The notes beneath the pieces are model-generated. The model did no database searches. It was not told the origin of the DNA and saw nothing but the letters and a program-made list of their open reading frames with translations. A program made the position numbers and the translations under genes. From Azospirillum sp. TSH64 (GTDB lineage Bacteria > Pseudomonadota > Alphaproteobacteria > Azospirillales > Azospirillaceae): a stretch of DNA of 64,000 nt. Position 1 is the stretch's first letter, and each line of letters starts with the position of its first letter. Positions 26,378-35,418 of the stretch are shown one piece after another. Location of the stretch: contig NZ_LGQW01000015.1 of the NCBI RefSeq assembly GCF_003116035.1, positions 3,681,858-3,745,857 on the forward strand, in the 5' to 3' direction.

Positions 26378-26992
26378 ATGGCCGACGTTGAGATGACGGG
26401 CCTGGAGACCGGCGGTGCGGAAGCCGCGGGTCCGGTGGAGCGGGGAAGCGGCCTTGCCGCCCTGCCCGGCAACCTGATGATGTGGATCCTGATCTTCAGC
26501 GAACTGGCGGTGTTCGGCGTCGCCTTCCTGGGCTTCGCCATCGCCCGCGTGCTGGACCCGGCGATTTTTGCCGCCGGTCAGGCCCATTTGAACGGCACGG
26601 CCGGCGCGCTGAACACCATGGTTCTGGTGACCAGCGGCTATCTGGCCGCCAAGGGGGTTGCCGCCGGCCGGCGCGGTGCCGTGCCGCAGGCCCGCCGGGC
26701 GATGCTGATGGCGGCGGCCGTCGGGTCGGTGTTCCTGGCGGTGAAGGCGGTGGAATATTCGGCGACGTTGGGAGCCGGGCTGACCATCGACACCGACGGC
26801 TTCTTCACCCTCTATTTCCTGCTGACCGGTTTCCACGCCCTGCATGTGGTGCTGGGCATCGTCATTTTGCTGCTGGTCGGCCGCTCCGGCCCCGACACGC
26901 TGGTGGAGAATCTGGAGACGGGAGCGGCCTTCTGGCACATGGTCGATCTGGTCTGGGTGATCCTCTATCCGCTCGTCTATCTGATCCGCTGA
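26378..26992 (+). CDS. norE: NorE, cytochrome oxidase subunit III-like protein
   Basis: 204 residues with five membrane spans of the haem-copper oxidase subunit III family: MMWILIFSELAVFG at about 35-48, GFHALHVVLGIVILL and AAFWHMVDLVWVILYPLVYL near the end. NorE accompanies cNor and is needed for full activity or stability in some denitrifiers. It is divergent from norC and followed after 11 bases by norF. The first 30 residues are acidic and glycine-rich. Confidence 0.88.
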   Translation: MADVEMTGLETGGAEAAGPVERGSGLAALPGNLMMWILIFSELAVFGVAFLGFAIARVLDPAIFAAGQAHLNGTAGALNTMVLVTSGYLAAKGVAAGRRGAVPQARRAMLMAAAVGSVFLAVKAVEYSATLGAGLTIDTDGFFTLYFLLTGFHALHVVLGIVILLLVGRSGPDTLVENLETGAAFWHMVDLVWVILYPLVYLIR

Positions 26993-27003
26993 GAGGACAG
27001 GCC

Positions 27004-27306
27004 ATGACATTTCTCAAGACGATCGACCGGCTGGCGCTGTCCTGGCTGATCCTGATGGGGTTGACCGCCGTCACCTTGCTGTTCGCGCGCCATGGCGATG
27101 CGGGCGGCAATGTCGGCATCGCCGGGGCGGCGCTGCTGCTGGGGCTGGCGGTGACGAAGGGGCGGGAAATCCTGCTGCATTATCTGGAGTTGGACCATGC
27201 CGGTCCGGGCTGGCGGTTTCTGATGACCGGATGGCTGGTCCTGCTGTGCGGAGCCATCCTGCTGATCACCGCCGCCGGCACCCTGGGCTGGGTCGGCCCA
27301 CACTGA
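27004..27306 (+). CDS. norF: NorF-like small membrane protein
   Basis: 100 residues with about three membrane helices (about 12-30, 38-55, 75-97); short charged KGREILLHYLELDHAGPGWR in between, matching the NorF/cytochrome oxidase subunit IV-like family. It follows norE by 11 bases with AGGACAGG before the ATG. Role is by family: helps make an active NO reductase. Confidence 0.78.
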   Translation: MTFLKTIDRLALSWLILMGLTAVTLLFARHGDAGGNVGIAGAALLLGLAVTKGREILLHYLELDHAGPGWRFLMTGWLVLLCGAILLITAAGTLGWVGPH

Positions 27307-27328
27307 AAAAAGACCGGGGGAAGCCGCC

Positions 27329-27484
27329 ATGACCGAAGCCAAGCTCGGCCTGATCCTGACCAGCATCGCCGTCATCACCATGGCGGTGGCGCTCTATCGC
27401 CAGCGCGCGTTGGGACGCAATGGACTGGTGACGGTGATCGCCGCCACCGCCACCGTGTTCGCCGCGATGTTCTTTACCCAATAA
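27329..27484 (+). CDS. 51-residue membrane protein at the end of norEF
   Basis: ATG at 27329, TAA at 27482-27484; GGGGAAG lies before the ATG. The sequence has two hydrophobic stretches (about 5-22 and 33-50) joined by a basic turn (YRQRALGRNG), giving a short two-helix hairpin by prediction. It is 22 bases after norF, so it is probably the third gene of that unit. Too short for most automatic calls. I know no name for it; a role with NorE/NorF is inferred from position only. Confidence 0.62.
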   Translation: MTEAKLGLILTSIAVITMAVALYRQRALGRNGLVTVIAATATVFAAMFFTQ

Positions 27485-27576
27485 TCGGAGCCCGCCCGCC
27501 ATCGACGCCGCTGGACCCGACGATCCGTATGCGTAAGATCGCCGGTTCGGATCGGCGTCGGGCGGGAAAAGCGGAA

Positions 27577-28107
27577 ATGATGCAGCTTGAGGATTTGGGA
27601 CAGCGCATCTGCATCCTGGGACCGTCCAACAGCGGCAAATCCACCCTTGCGTCGGCCATCGGGCGAAAGTGCGGCCTGACGGTCATTCACCTCGACCAGC
27701 TTTACCATCGGCCCGGCACCGATTGGGAGCCCCGCCCCAGGGAAGAGTTCGTCCGCCTGCACGATGACGCCATCGGCGGCGACCGGTGGGTGATGGATGG
27801 AAACTACTCCGTCTGCATGCAGCAGCGTTTCGTGCGGGCGACCGGGTTGATCATGCTGGACATCGCCATGCCGACCAGCCTGCTGCGGTATTTCCGCCGG
27901 ACCTGGTTCGAGCGCGAGCGGCTTGGCGCCCTGAATGGCGGGCGCGACAGCGTCAAATGGGGAATGATCCATCACATCGCCGTCGTCACTCCGCGGAACC
28001 GAAGCCGCAATGCGGCCCGGTTCGATCAGGCCGATCTGCCGAAAATTCGCCTGCCGTCGATCCGCGCGATCAAGGACTGCTACCGGCTATGGGGCTTGGA
28101 GAGATAG
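27577..28107 (+). CDS. P-loop ATPase/kinase-like protein (topology modulation protein type)
   Basis: 176 residues beginning MMQLEDLGQR; the frame is open from an ATG at 27529, but the family starts just before the P-loop. Walker A is LGPSNSGKSTLA, followed by HLDQLYHRPGTDW and the GDRWVMDGNYS segment found in FlaR/topology-modulation P-loop proteins related to adenylate kinases. A basic C-terminal half (FRRTWFERERLG, PRNRSRNAARF) is typical. Substrate is not known. It is 92 bases after the small membrane protein and likely a separate gene. Confidence 0.75.
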   Translation: MMQLEDLGQRICILGPSNSGKSTLASAIGRKCGLTVIHLDQLYHRPGTDWEPRPREEFVRLHDDAIGGDRWVMDGNYSVCMQQRFVRATGLIMLDIAMPTSLLRYFRRTWFERERLGALNGGRDSVKWGMIHHIAVVTPRNRSRNAARFDQADLPKIRLPSIRAIKDCYRLWGLER

Positions 28108-28137
28108 CCCGGCTTCCCTCCGCCCCGGCGTAGCCCC

Positions 28138-28971
28138 CTAAGAATCGAGCAACGCCGCAACCAGATCGGACTCCGGGTCGGCAAGATCGTCGATGACATC
28201 GAAGTGATGCCGCCCCTCCGCCAACCGCAGCGCGGTCGCAGCGCCCAATCCAAGCCAGACATTGGCGAGCAGCTCCGTCTGGCGGACGAACTCCGGCCGC
28301 TCGTCCGCACCCACCCAGCAGGTAATGCCGATGCCGGGCTGCGGGCGCAGCAGCGCCGAGCTTTCTGCCGCGGACTCCGCCTCGTCCAGCCGCAGCGTGG
28401 CATTCATGCGGGTGTTCAGCAGCGGGCGCAGGTCGTGCAGGCCGCTGATGGAGACGACATGCTCCACCCGCACCCGGACATCGTCCGACAGCGGGGCGTC
28501 CGCGCAGACGAGCCGGCTGACCAGATGACCGCCAGCGGAATGGCCGGTCAGGCGCAGCGGTCCGGCCTCAGCCCTTGCGATGACCTCCACCGCCCGGGCC
28601 ATCTGCCGGGTGATGCCGGCGATCCGGGTTTCGGGACACAGCGTGTAGCTGGGCATGGCGACCGCCCAGCCTCGTGCAAGCGGCCCGGCGGCCAGATGCG
28701 ACCAGCGCGCCTTGTCGAAGGCCATCCAGTAGCCGCCATGGACGAAGACCACGGTGCCCTTGGCGGCTCCCTCCGGCCGGAACAGGTCGTAGCGCTCCCG
28801 CTCCCCCTCGCCATAGGGCAACTCCAGCTCCGCCCGTCCGGCGGCTGCGCGTTCGCTCCGGAAAGCTGCCGCCCGCTCAGCCCAGCGCGCGGGGTAGGCG
28901 TCGCCGCCGGGAATGTGGGCACCGTTGCTGTAGGCGTCGTCCCAATCCATGATCCTGTGCAGTTCCGTCAC
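28138..28971 (-). CDS. Alpha/beta hydrolase, probable kynurenine formamidase
   Basis: 277 residues from a GTG that overlaps the kynA stop (GTGA). The oxyanion motif VFVHGGYW (75-82) and nucleophile GHSAGG (143-148, S145) are those of the alpha/beta-hydrolase arylformamidases known in animals and some bacteria; the catalytic Asp and His would be in the last third ([10 protein letters not shown] contains the likely His). With kynU and kynA in the same overlapping operon, hydrolysis of N-formylkynurenine to kynurenine is the natural role. The usual bacterial KynB is a different, metal-dependent cyclase-family enzyme; none is seen here. Confidence 0.82.
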   Translation of the reverse strand: MTELHRIMDWDDAYSNGAHIPGGDAYPARWAERAAAFRSERAAAGRAELELPYGEGERERYDLFRPEGAAKGTVVFVHGGYWMAFDKARWSHLAAGPLARGWAVAMPSYTLCPETRIAGITRQMARAVEVIARAEAGPLRLTGHSAGGHLVSRLVCADAPLSDDVRVRVEHVVSISGLHDLRPLLNTRMNATLRLDEAESAAESSALLRPQPGIGITCWVGADERPEFVRQTELLANVWLGLGAATALRLAEGRHHFDVIDDLADPESDLVAALLDS

Positions 28972-29819
28972 AGCACCGTCCTCACCCGCCAGAGTTCCGG
29001 GAAAAGCTCCACCGCCAGCATGTTGCGCAGGTAGGACACGCCGCCGGTCCCGCCGGTGCCGCGCTTGAAGCCGATCACCCGCTCCACCGTCGTGACATGG
29101 TTGAAGCGCCAGCGGCGGAAGTAATCCTCGAAATCGACCAGCTTCTCGGCAAGCTCGTAGAGCGGCCAATGGGCTTCGGGCGACTGATAGACGATCCGCC
29201 ATGCCTCGGTCACGCCGTCATGGGGCTGGTGGGTCTGCGACACGTCGCGCTCCAGCACCTCGGCCGGAACCGGAATGCCGTTGCGGGCGAGCAGGCGCAG
29301 CGCCTCGTCATACAGGCTGGGCCGCGACAGTTCCTGTTCCAGCAGGGCATGGATGTCCGGCCGGTGGGCATGGGGGCGCAGCATCGCCGGGTTGCGGTTG
29401 CCCAGCAGGAACTCGATCTCCCGGTACTGGTAGGACTGGAAGCCGGAGGATTGGCCGAGATCGTCGCGGAAGCGGGTGTATTCGCTGGGCGTCATCGTGC
29501 GCAGCACGTCCCAGGCAGAATTCAGCTGCTCGAAGATGCGGGCGACGCGGGTCAGCATCTTGAAGGCGGGCGACAGCCGGTCCTCGCGGATCGCCTCGCG
29601 GGCGGCGCGGATCTCGTAGACGGCCAGCCGCATCCACAGCTCCGACGTCTGGTGCTGGACGATGAACAGCATCTCGTCATGGGCGGTGGAGCGTGGAGTC
29701 TGCGCACCCAGGATGCGGTCCAGCTGCAGATAGTCGCCATAGGACATCCGCCCATCGAAGGCCATTTCGGCCCCCTCCGCTGCCGAATCGTAGGGCTTCT
29801 TGGTATCCTGCCCGCTCAT
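28968..29819 (-). CDS. kynA: KynA, tryptophan 2,3-dioxygenase
   Basis: 283 residues starting [12 protein letters not shown] at an ATG overlapping the kynU stop (ATGA). The haem dioxygenase family signature is clear: [11 protein letters not shown] with the distal His56, the [15 protein letters not shown] helix, [14 protein letters not shown] with the haem-ligand His, and [11 protein letters not shown]. It oxidises L-tryptophan to N-formylkynurenine, first step of the kynurenine pathway. Confidence 0.96.
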   Translation of the reverse strand: MSGQDTKKPYDSAAEGAEMAFDGRMSYGDYLQLDRILGAQTPRSTAHDEMLFIVQHQTSELWMRLAVYEIRAAREAIREDRLSPAFKMLTRVARIFEQLNSAWDVLRTMTPSEYTRFRDDLGQSSGFQSYQYREIEFLLGNRNPAMLRPHAHRPDIHALLEQELSRPSLYDEALRLLARNGIPVPAEVLERDVSQTHQPHDGVTEAWRIVYQSPEAHWPLYELAEKLVDFEDYFRRWRFNHVTTVERVIGFKRGTGGTGGVSYLRNMLAVELFPELWRVRTVL

Positions 29820-31009
29820 GTCACCATCGCCTTCCTGTGGTAGTCGGGCCGGTCCCAAAGCCCGTCATCCATCACCTGCTTGAGCACGGCGACCGCGCCG
29901 CGCACCTCCGCCTCGCCGATATAGAGCGGCGTGAAGCCAAAGCGCAGCACGTCCGGCGCCCGGAAATCGCCGATCACGCCGCGGTCGATCAGCGCCTGCA
30001 TGATGGCGTAGCCCTGTGGATGGCGGAACGACACCTGGCTGCCGCGCCGGTTGCCGTCACGTGGGGAGACAAGCTCCAGCATCGGGCACTGCGCCTCGAC
30101 CAGCCCGATGAACAGGTCGCACAGCGCGATGGAGGTGCGGCGGATATCGGCCATCTCGACCTCGTCCCACACATCCAGAGCCGCGTCGAGTGCCGCCAGC
30201 GCGATCACCGGCGGTGTGCCGACGCGCATGCGCTCCACCCCCGCACCGGGACGGTAGGAGGGATCGAAGGCGAAGGGCGCCTCATGCCCCATCCAGCCGG
30301 ACAGGGCCGGCCGCGCCGTCTCCGCATGCTGCGGGGCGACATAGATGAAGGCTGGCGCTCCCGGTCCGCCATTCAGGTATTTGTACGTGCAGCCGACCGC
30401 GAAGTCCGCCCCGGCGCCGGCCAGATCGACCGGCAGCGCACCGGCGGAATGGGCGAGGTCCCACACCGTCACCACCCCCGCCGCATTGGCCTTGGCGGTC
30501 AGCGCCGCCATGTCGTGCAGCCGGCCGGTCCGGTAATCCACCTGGGTCAGCATCAGAACGGCGACTTCCTCGCCGATTGCCGCTTCAACCTCCTCCGGCG
30601 CCACGACTTTCAGGACATGGCCACGACCCAGCGTTTCGATCAGTCCTTCCGCCATGTAGAGGTCGGTTGGGAAGTTGCCGCTGTCGGACAGGATCACCCG
30701 GCGGTCGGGCCGCATCGCCAGGGCCGCGGCCAGCGCCTGATAGACCTTGATCGACAGGGTATCGCCGACCACCACGCTGCCGGACGGCGCGCCGATCAGC
30801 CGGGCGATGCGGTCGCCGACCTTGCCGGGCTGCACCATCCAGCCAGCGCTGTTCCAGCCGCGGATCAGTTGGCCGCCCCATTCCCGGGCGAGGGTACGGG
30901 CCACCCGCTCCTCCACCCCGATGGGCAGCGGTCCCAGCGAGTTGCCGTCGAGATAGATCACGCCATCCGGAATGCGGAAGCGGGCGCGGGTCTTCTGAAA
31001 ATCGGTCAT
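29816..31009 (-). CDS. kynU: KynU, kynureninase
   Basis: 397 residues from [14 protein letters not shown]-dependent fold I. The Schiff-base lysine is in [15 protein letters not shown], the preceding [14 protein letters not shown] holds the cofactor Asp and His, and DGNSLGPLP is the N-terminal signature. It cleaves kynurenine to anthranilate and alanine. First gene of the kynU-kynA-formamidase operon, all three joined by 4-base overlaps. Divergent from the aromatic aminotransferase at 31204. Confidence 0.96.
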   Translation of the reverse strand: MTDFQKTRARFRIPDGVIYLDGNSLGPLPIGVEERVARTLAREWGGQLIRGWNSAGWMVQPGKVGDRIARLIGAPSGSVVVGDTLSIKVYQALAAALAMRPDRRVILSDSGNFPTDLYMAEGLIETLGRGHVLKVVAPEEVEAAIGEEVAVLMLTQVDYRTGRLHDMAALTAKANAAGVVTVWDLAHSAGALPVDLAGAGADFAVGCTYKYLNGGPGAPAFIYVAPQHAETARPALSGWMGHEAPFAFDPSYRPGAGVERMRVGTPPVIALAALDAALDVWDEVEMADIRRTSIALCDLFIGLVEAQCPMLELVSPRDGNRRGSQVSFRHPQGYAIMQALIDRGVIGDFRAPDVLRFGFTPLYIGEAEVRGAVAVLKQVMDDGLWDRPDYHRKAMVT

Positions 31010-31064
31010 CGATCTGACTGCTCCTTCCCCGGCAAAGGATGCCGATCTATCGCTGGGATTGCAA

Positions 31065-31078
31065 ATTGTTGCGACAAT
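31065..31078. promoter_or_regulatory. Palindrome in the kynU/aminotransferase divergent region
   Basis: ATTGT-TGCG-ACAAT is a perfect inverted repeat midway between the two start codons (56 bases from kynU, 126 from the aminotransferase). AsnC/Lrp-type KynR regulates kyn genes in Pseudomonas; a regulator of that kind here is only a guess, and no such gene is in the window. Confidence 0.35.
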
Positions 31079-31203
31079 CAAGCGTATCAGACGATAGGAA
31101 ATCGCCATTGTCCCGGAGGCCGCGAAAGTGGAGGATCGCACCGGCCGGGGCAACCGGCCAATATTGCTCCCTTCCCACTCACCCAAGGACCGGACGAACC
31201 GCC

Positions 31204-32376
31204 ATGTTCAACGCGCTTTCCCGCCAGCCCGACGATGCCCTGCTCGCCCTGATCGGGCTTTACAAGCAGGATCCGCGTCCGGGCAAGGTCGATCTCGGCG
31301 TCGGGGTCTACCGGGACGAGGAGGGACGCACCCCGGTCTTCCGCGCGGTGAAGGCGGCGGAACGACTGCTGCTCGACGGGCAGGACAGCAAGGCCTATCT
31401 GGGGTTGGAAGGCGACGCCGGGTATCTGGAGCGGCTGTGGTCGCTGGTCGGCGGTGGCGCCGGCACCAAGGTCGCCACGGCCGGCGTGCAGACCCCCGGC
31501 GGGTCGGGCGCGCTGCGGCTGGCCGCCGACCTCGTCCTGCGCGGCGGGTCGAAACGGGTGCTGGTTGGCCAGCCGACCTGGCCCAACCATGTCGGCATCT
31601 TCGCCGCCGCCGGCCTTGAGGTCGTCAGCCATCCCTTCTTCGACACTGCCGGCCAGACCGTGCTGTTCGACCGCATGGTCGCGGCGTTCGAGGCGGCGCA
31701 GCCCGGCGACGTCGCCCTGCTGCACGCCAGCTGCCACAACCCCACCGGCGCGCCGCTGTCGCTCGACCAGTGGAAGGAACTGGCGGCGGTGCTGGAAAAG
31801 CGCGGCGTCCTGCCGCTGGTCGACCTTGCCTATCAGGGCTTCGGCCGCGGTCTGGACGAGGATGCCGAGGGGCTGCGCCACCTGATCGGCGTCGTGCCGG
31901 AAGCGCTGGTCGCCGTGTCGTCGTCGAAGTCCTTCGGTCTCTACCGCGAGCGCACCGGCGCCATCTTCGCCGTCGCCGCGGCACCGGCCGCCGCCGATCT
32001 CGCCAAGTCCAACCTGATGGCGCTGGCCCGCACCAGCTATTCGATGCCGCCCGACCATGGCGCCGCCGTCGTCCGCACCATCCTGAGTAACGCCGCGCTG
32101 ACCGCCGACTGGACGGCGGAACTGGACGTCATGCGCGCCCGCATCACCGGCATCCGCCGCAAGCTGGCCGCCGGTCTGGCCGGCGCCTTCCCCACCCTGG
32201 CCGCGGTGGCGGAGCAGGAAGGCATGTTCTCGCTGCTGCCGCTGACCGAGGCGGAGGTGCTGCGGCTGCGCGCCGACCACGCCATCTACATGCCGACTTC
32301 CGGCCGCATCAACATCGCCGGCCTGAAGACGGCCGAGGTGGACGATGTGGTGGCGAAGTTCGCCGCTCTCCGTTGA
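31204..32376 (+). CDS. Aromatic/aspartate-type aminotransferase (class I)
   Basis: 390 residues starting MFNALSRQPDDALL. The TyrB/AspC fold is recognised by VDLGVGVYRDEEG at the N-terminus, the HASCHNPTGAPL motif, DLAYQGFGRGLDED, and the PLP lysine in SSSKSFGLYRERTG. It probably transaminates aromatic amino acids (tyrosine, phenylalanine, tryptophan) or aspartate. In Azospirillum-like bacteria such enzymes can feed indole-3-pyruvate formation; the sequence cannot prove this. Its divergence from the tryptophan-degrading kyn operon fits an aromatic amino acid role. Confidence 0.9.
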   Translation: MFNALSRQPDDALLALIGLYKQDPRPGKVDLGVGVYRDEEGRTPVFRAVKAAERLLLDGQDSKAYLGLEGDAGYLERLWSLVGGGAGTKVATAGVQTPGGSGALRLAADLVLRGGSKRVLVGQPTWPNHVGIFAAAGLEVVSHPFFDTAGQTVLFDRMVAAFEAAQPGDVALLHASCHNPTGAPLSLDQWKELAAVLEKRGVLPLVDLAYQGFGRGLDEDAEGLRHLIGVVPEALVAVSSSKSFGLYRERTGAIFAVAAAPAAADLAKSNLMALARTSYSMPPDHGAAVVRTILSNAALTADWTAELDVMRARITGIRRKLAAGLAGAFPTLAAVAEQEGMFSLLPLTEAEVLRLRADHAIYMPTSGRINIAGLKTAEVDDVVAKFAALR

Positions 32377-32407
32377 GCCCTTTGGTTTGATCCGGGGAAA
32401 AACGACG

Positions 32408-33037
32408 ATGGCCGCGACCCTCCAGGCTCCGCCCGCCGCGGTGGAGCGTCACCAGCTCTATGAAGACGCGCTTGCCATGCTGATGGGCACGCTGTTCATC
32501 GCGCTGGGCATGCTGATCTATTCCAAGACGATGCTGCTGACCGGCAGCACCGCCGGGCTGGCGCTGCTGCTGAGCTATGTCACCAAGGTCCAGTTCGGCA
32601 TCATCTTCTTCGCGATCAACCTGCCCTTCTACTGGCTGGCCTGGAAGCGGCTGGGCTGGAAATTCACCGCCCGCACCTTCACCGCCGTGGCGCTGGTGAC
32701 GCTGTTCTCGCGCCTGACCGACCAATGGGTGGGCTTCACCCATCTGGATCCGGTCTATGCCACCGTGGTGGGGAGCGGCCTGTGCGGCACCGGCCTCCTG
32801 ATGCTGTTCCGCCACCGCACCGGTCTGGGCGGCGTCAACATCCTGGCGATCTACCTGCAGGAGACCTACGGCATCCGCGCCGGCTATTTCCAGCTGGGCG
32901 TCGATTTCGCGATCCTGGCCGGCGCCTTCTTCGTCCTGGCGCCGGACCGACTTCTGCTGTCGGTGCTGGGGGCGACCATCGTCAACGTCACGCTGGCGAT
33001 CAACCACAAGCCGGGCCGCTATCTCGGCATCAGCTGA
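32408..33037 (+). CDS. YitT-family membrane protein (paralogue 1)
   Basis: 209 residues with five or six membrane helices. YitT features seen: TGSTAGLALLLSYVTK, FFAINLPFYWLAW and the GLGGVNILAIYLQETYGIRAGYFQLGVDF segment (the GLGGV...YLQE..GIRAG part). Transport function is unknown for the family. It starts 31 bases after the aminotransferase and may be cotranscribed. A close relative lies at 59733 (minus strand). Confidence 0.82.
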   Translation: MAATLQAPPAAVERHQLYEDALAMLMGTLFIALGMLIYSKTMLLTGSTAGLALLLSYVTKVQFGIIFFAINLPFYWLAWKRLGWKFTARTFTAVALVTLFSRLTDQWVGFTHLDPVYATVVGSGLCGTGLLMLFRHRTGLGGVNILAIYLQETYGIRAGYFQLGVDFAILAGAFFVLAPDRLLLSVLGATIVNVTLAINHKPGRYLGIS

Positions 33038-33046
33038 GAGGCGACC

Positions 33047-33074
33047 GCTGCGGGCGTCGGTCAGCGCCCGCAGC
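33047..33074. terminator. Inverted repeat between convergent YitT and YchJ-family genes
   Basis: GCTGCGGGCG (33047-33056) pairs with CGCCCGCAGC (33065-33074), a perfect 10-bp stem. It overlaps the end of the minus-strand gene. There is no adjacent T run; CTTTTT begins 10 bases further on in the plus direction. A weak or Rho-independent-like end for the convergent transcripts is inferred. Confidence 0.4.
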
Positions 33075-33534
33075 AGGCCTTGTGCTTTTTCCCCGAACCG
33101 CAGGGGCAGGGATCGTTGCGGCCGACCTTGACCACACGGCGCGGCGGGTCCTTCGGGTTCAAGACGCTGTCGACATAGAACCAGCGGCCGTCGACGCGGC
33201 GGAAGCGCGACCGCTCATGCAGCGGCCACTCCTCGCCATCGCGATGGAAGGTCAGGAAGAACTCAACCATCCCGTCGTCGCCGGCATCCTCCGCCTTCAT
33301 GACGGTCAGCGGACCCCAGTCGCATTCGTCCGCCACCCGTTCCACATCGGCGCGGCTGAAGGTGGCGCGGGTTTCCGGCACGCAGCTCCGCTCGATATGG
33401 TCGATGTCGCGGCGGACGAAGGCAGTGTAGCGCGACCGCATCAGCGCTTCCGCGCTGGGCGCAGGCTCTCCCGCCAGGATCGGGCCGCAGCACTGGTCGA
33501 ACTCGCGGCCGGAACCGCAGGGGCAGGCGGACAT
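33061..33534 (-). CDS. YchJ-family protein with two SEC-C zinc motifs
   Basis: 157 residues starting [23 protein letters not shown] lies before this ATG; an earlier in-frame ATG at 33564 is less well placed. CPCGSG...CC at both ends (N-terminal and [16 protein letters not shown] at the C-terminus) form SEC-C zinc-binding motifs. The middle ([26 protein letters not shown]) is the NTF2-like YchJ core. Exact biochemical role is unknown. Confidence 0.88.
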   Translation of the reverse strand: MSACPCGSGREFDQCCGPILAGEPAPSAEALMRSRYTAFVRRDIDHIERSCVPETRATFSRADVERVADECDWGPLTVMKAEDAGDDGMVEFFLTFHRDGEEWPLHERSRFRRVDGRWFYVDSVLNPKDPPRRVVKVGRNDPCPCGSGKKHKACCGR

Positions 33535-33567
33535 GGACAACTCTTCCATCGCAGACATCGGCAAAGG

Positions 33568-34209
33568 TCAGGGTTTAGCAGGCGCGATGCCGCGCAGGAA
33601 GAGATCCACCGCCTTGTCGACGAAGGCATGGCGCTCCTCCTCCGTCGGCGTGGGGCACAAGCCCAGCACGAGCTGGCAATAGGCCCCCCCCTGCATGGCG
33701 CCCAGGAACTGCCGAGCGACGAAGGCCGGATCGTCGGTGGCGATCGCACCGCGGTCGTTCAGCCGGGTGAACAGGGCGACGAAATTGGCGATTCCCTGCT
33801 CCGGACCGGCCTGGAAATAGAGCTGGGCTGCAACCGGCATCCGCGTCGCCTCCCCAACCACCGCCTGATGGACGCGGATCGCCGCATCCGACCACAGCAG
33901 GTCGGTGAAACGGCGGCCGACCTGGACCAAAACATCGCGCAGCGGCATCCCGTCGAACATCTCCGGCGCAAAACGCAGGCCGCGCCGCTCACACTCGGCG
34001 GAGATCACTGCGGTGTACAGCTCCTCCTTCGATGGGAAGCGGGTGTAGAGCGTCGTCTTGGATACCCGTGCCTGCTGCGCGACCTGATCCATCGACGCGG
34101 CTGCATAGCCGAGTTCCAGGAACACCTCCCGCGCTGCGGCGACAATCTGTTCCGCCTTCGCGTCGAGGGACGGGGCGGGGTGGGACGCTTTCTGCTCCGA
34201 TGACTGCAC
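33568..34209 (-). CDS. TetR-family repressor of the divergent efflux operon
   Basis: 213 residues from a GTG at 34209. The helix-turn-helix lies at about 35-60 (YAAASMDQVAQQARVSKTTLYTRF), the rest is helical ligand-binding domain. No ATG is available upstream in frame and no Shine-Dalgarno precedes the GTG, so the start is uncertain and a leaderless message is possible. Two palindromes lie between it and the divergent efflux genes, one touching its start. Control of the pump at 34300 and of itself is inferred from this arrangement. Confidence 0.85.
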   Translation of the reverse strand: MQSSEQKASHPAPSLDAKAEQIVAAAREVFLELGYAAASMDQVAQQARVSKTTLYTRFPSKEELYTAVISAECERRGLRFAPEMFDGMPLRDVLVQVGRRFTDLLWSDAAIRVHQAVVGEATRMPVAAQLYFQAGPEQGIANFVALFTRLNDRGAIATDDPAFVARQFLGAMQGGAYCQLVLGLCPTPTEEERHAFVDKAVDLFLRGIAPAKP

Positions 34210-34276
34210 TGAACTGTACCGTTCACTCTTGACGTTGGCTGGGGGCCGGAGTAGGACGGTAACTGTACGATACAGT
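34210..34276. promoter_or_regulatory. Two putative TetR operators
   Basis: TGAAC-TGTACC-GTTCA (34210-34225) and ACTGTA-CGA-TACAGT (34262-34276), the second a perfect palindrome. Both contain the core AACTGTAC. They span the 90-base gap between the divergent tetR and adaptor genes, where a repressor would cover both promoters. Confidence 0.58.
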
Positions 34277-34299
34277 CCAGTCCAGTGGGGAGACGTGGT

Positions 34300-35418
34300 A
34301 TGGCCCTGTTCCGCGAAAGGCGGCTTGCGTCCGCCATCCTGGCGACAACGGCGCTTCTGACGGTGGCGGGCCTGCTTGCCGGCTGCAACGAAACGCACTC
34401 CGCCTCCACCCCGGCGGAAAGCGAGGTGCGGCCGGTCCGGATCGCCACCGTCACGCTGGAACCGCTGGTCGACAGCGTGCGCTATCCGGCGGTGATCCGC
34501 CCGCGCGTGGAGGCCGATGTCGGCTTCCGCATCGGCGGCAAGGTGACCGCGCGGCTGGTGGAGGTCGGCACCCGCGTCGAACCCGGCATGCCGCTGGCCC
34601 GCCTCGACCCCACCGATCTTCACTTGCAGATCCGTGCCTCCCGGGCGCAGCTCGCCTCCGCCCAGGCCGACGCAGCCAATGCCCGCAGCGATTTCCAGCG
34701 CTATGCCAGCCTGCGCCAGGGCGAATGGACGACCCGCCAGGAATACGACCGCCGCAAGACCACGCTGGACAAGGCGGAGTCCAAGGTGCGCGAGGTGGAG
34801 GCGCAGCTTCATGTCCTCGACAACTCTGCCCAATATGCCACGCTGGTGGCGGACGAGGCCGGCATCGTCACCGCGACTCTGGTCGAGCCGGGACAGGTCG
34901 TCGCCTCCGGACAGACCGCCCTGCGCGTCGCCCGGCTGGGCAGCCTGGAGGCGGTGGCGAACATCCCCGAACAAAGCGTCGCCGCCCTGCCCCGCCAGAA
35001 ACTGGCGGTGGAGCTGTGGTCGCATCCGGGCCACAGCATCGCCGGCAGCCTGCGCGAGGTCTCGCCCAGCGCCGATGCAAACACCCGTACCTTCCAGGCG
35101 AAGATCACGCTGACCGATCCGCCGCCCACAGTCCAACTCGGCATGACCGCGACCGTCGTCGCCGCCGCCGACCATGGCGCGCCCGTCGCCCGCCTGCCGC
35201 TGAGCGCATTGGCCCAGCGGGAGCAGAAGCCGGCGGTGTGGGTGCTCTCCACGCCGGACGACCGGCTGGAGCTGCGCCCCGTCACCGTCGCCGCCTATGC
35301 CGGCGACCTCGCCCTGATCGGCGGCGGGCTGAAGGAGGGCGAGCGCGTCGTCACCGCCGGGGTGCACAAGCTCGACGCCGGCCAGAAGGTCCGCGTCTGG
35401 ACGGAGCCGGCGCGATGA
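34300..35418 (+). CDS. RND efflux periplasmic adaptor (lipoprotein)
   Basis: 372 residues from an ATG with GGGGAG seven bases before it. N-terminal signal with lipobox LLAGC (acylated Cys about 28). Then the usual membrane fusion protein parts: beta-barrel/lipoyl (FRIGGKVTARLVEVGTRVEPGMPLARLDP), a coiled-coil hairpin at about 110-160, second lipoyl and beta-barrel parts (VATLVEPGQVVASGQ-like DEAGIVTATLVEPGQVV). It links the inner membrane pump to an outer membrane channel, whose gene is not here. Stop overlaps the next start. Confidence 0.92.
   Translation: MALFRERRLASAILATTALLTVAGLLAGCNETHSASTPAESEVRPVRIATVTLEPLVDSVRYPAVIRPRVEADVGFRIGGKVTARLVEVGTRVEPGMPLARLDPTDLHLQIRASRAQLASAQADAANARSDFQRYASLRQGEWTTRQEYDRRKTTLDKAESKVREVEAQLHVLDNSAQYATLVADEAGIVTATLVEPGQVVASGQTALRVARLGSLEAVANIPEQSVAALPRQKLAVELWSHPGHSIAGSLREVSPSADANTRTFQAKITLTDPPPTVQLGMTATVVAAADHGAPVARLPLSALAQREQKPAVWVLSTPDDRLELRPVTVAAYAGDLALIGGGLKEGERVVTAGVHKLDAGQKVRVWTEPAR

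Noticed and set aside
33061..33564. YchJ-family start at the first ATG (33564)
   Set aside because: GGAAGAG is better placed before the later ATG at 33534, and the protein then begins directly at the CPCGSG motif.
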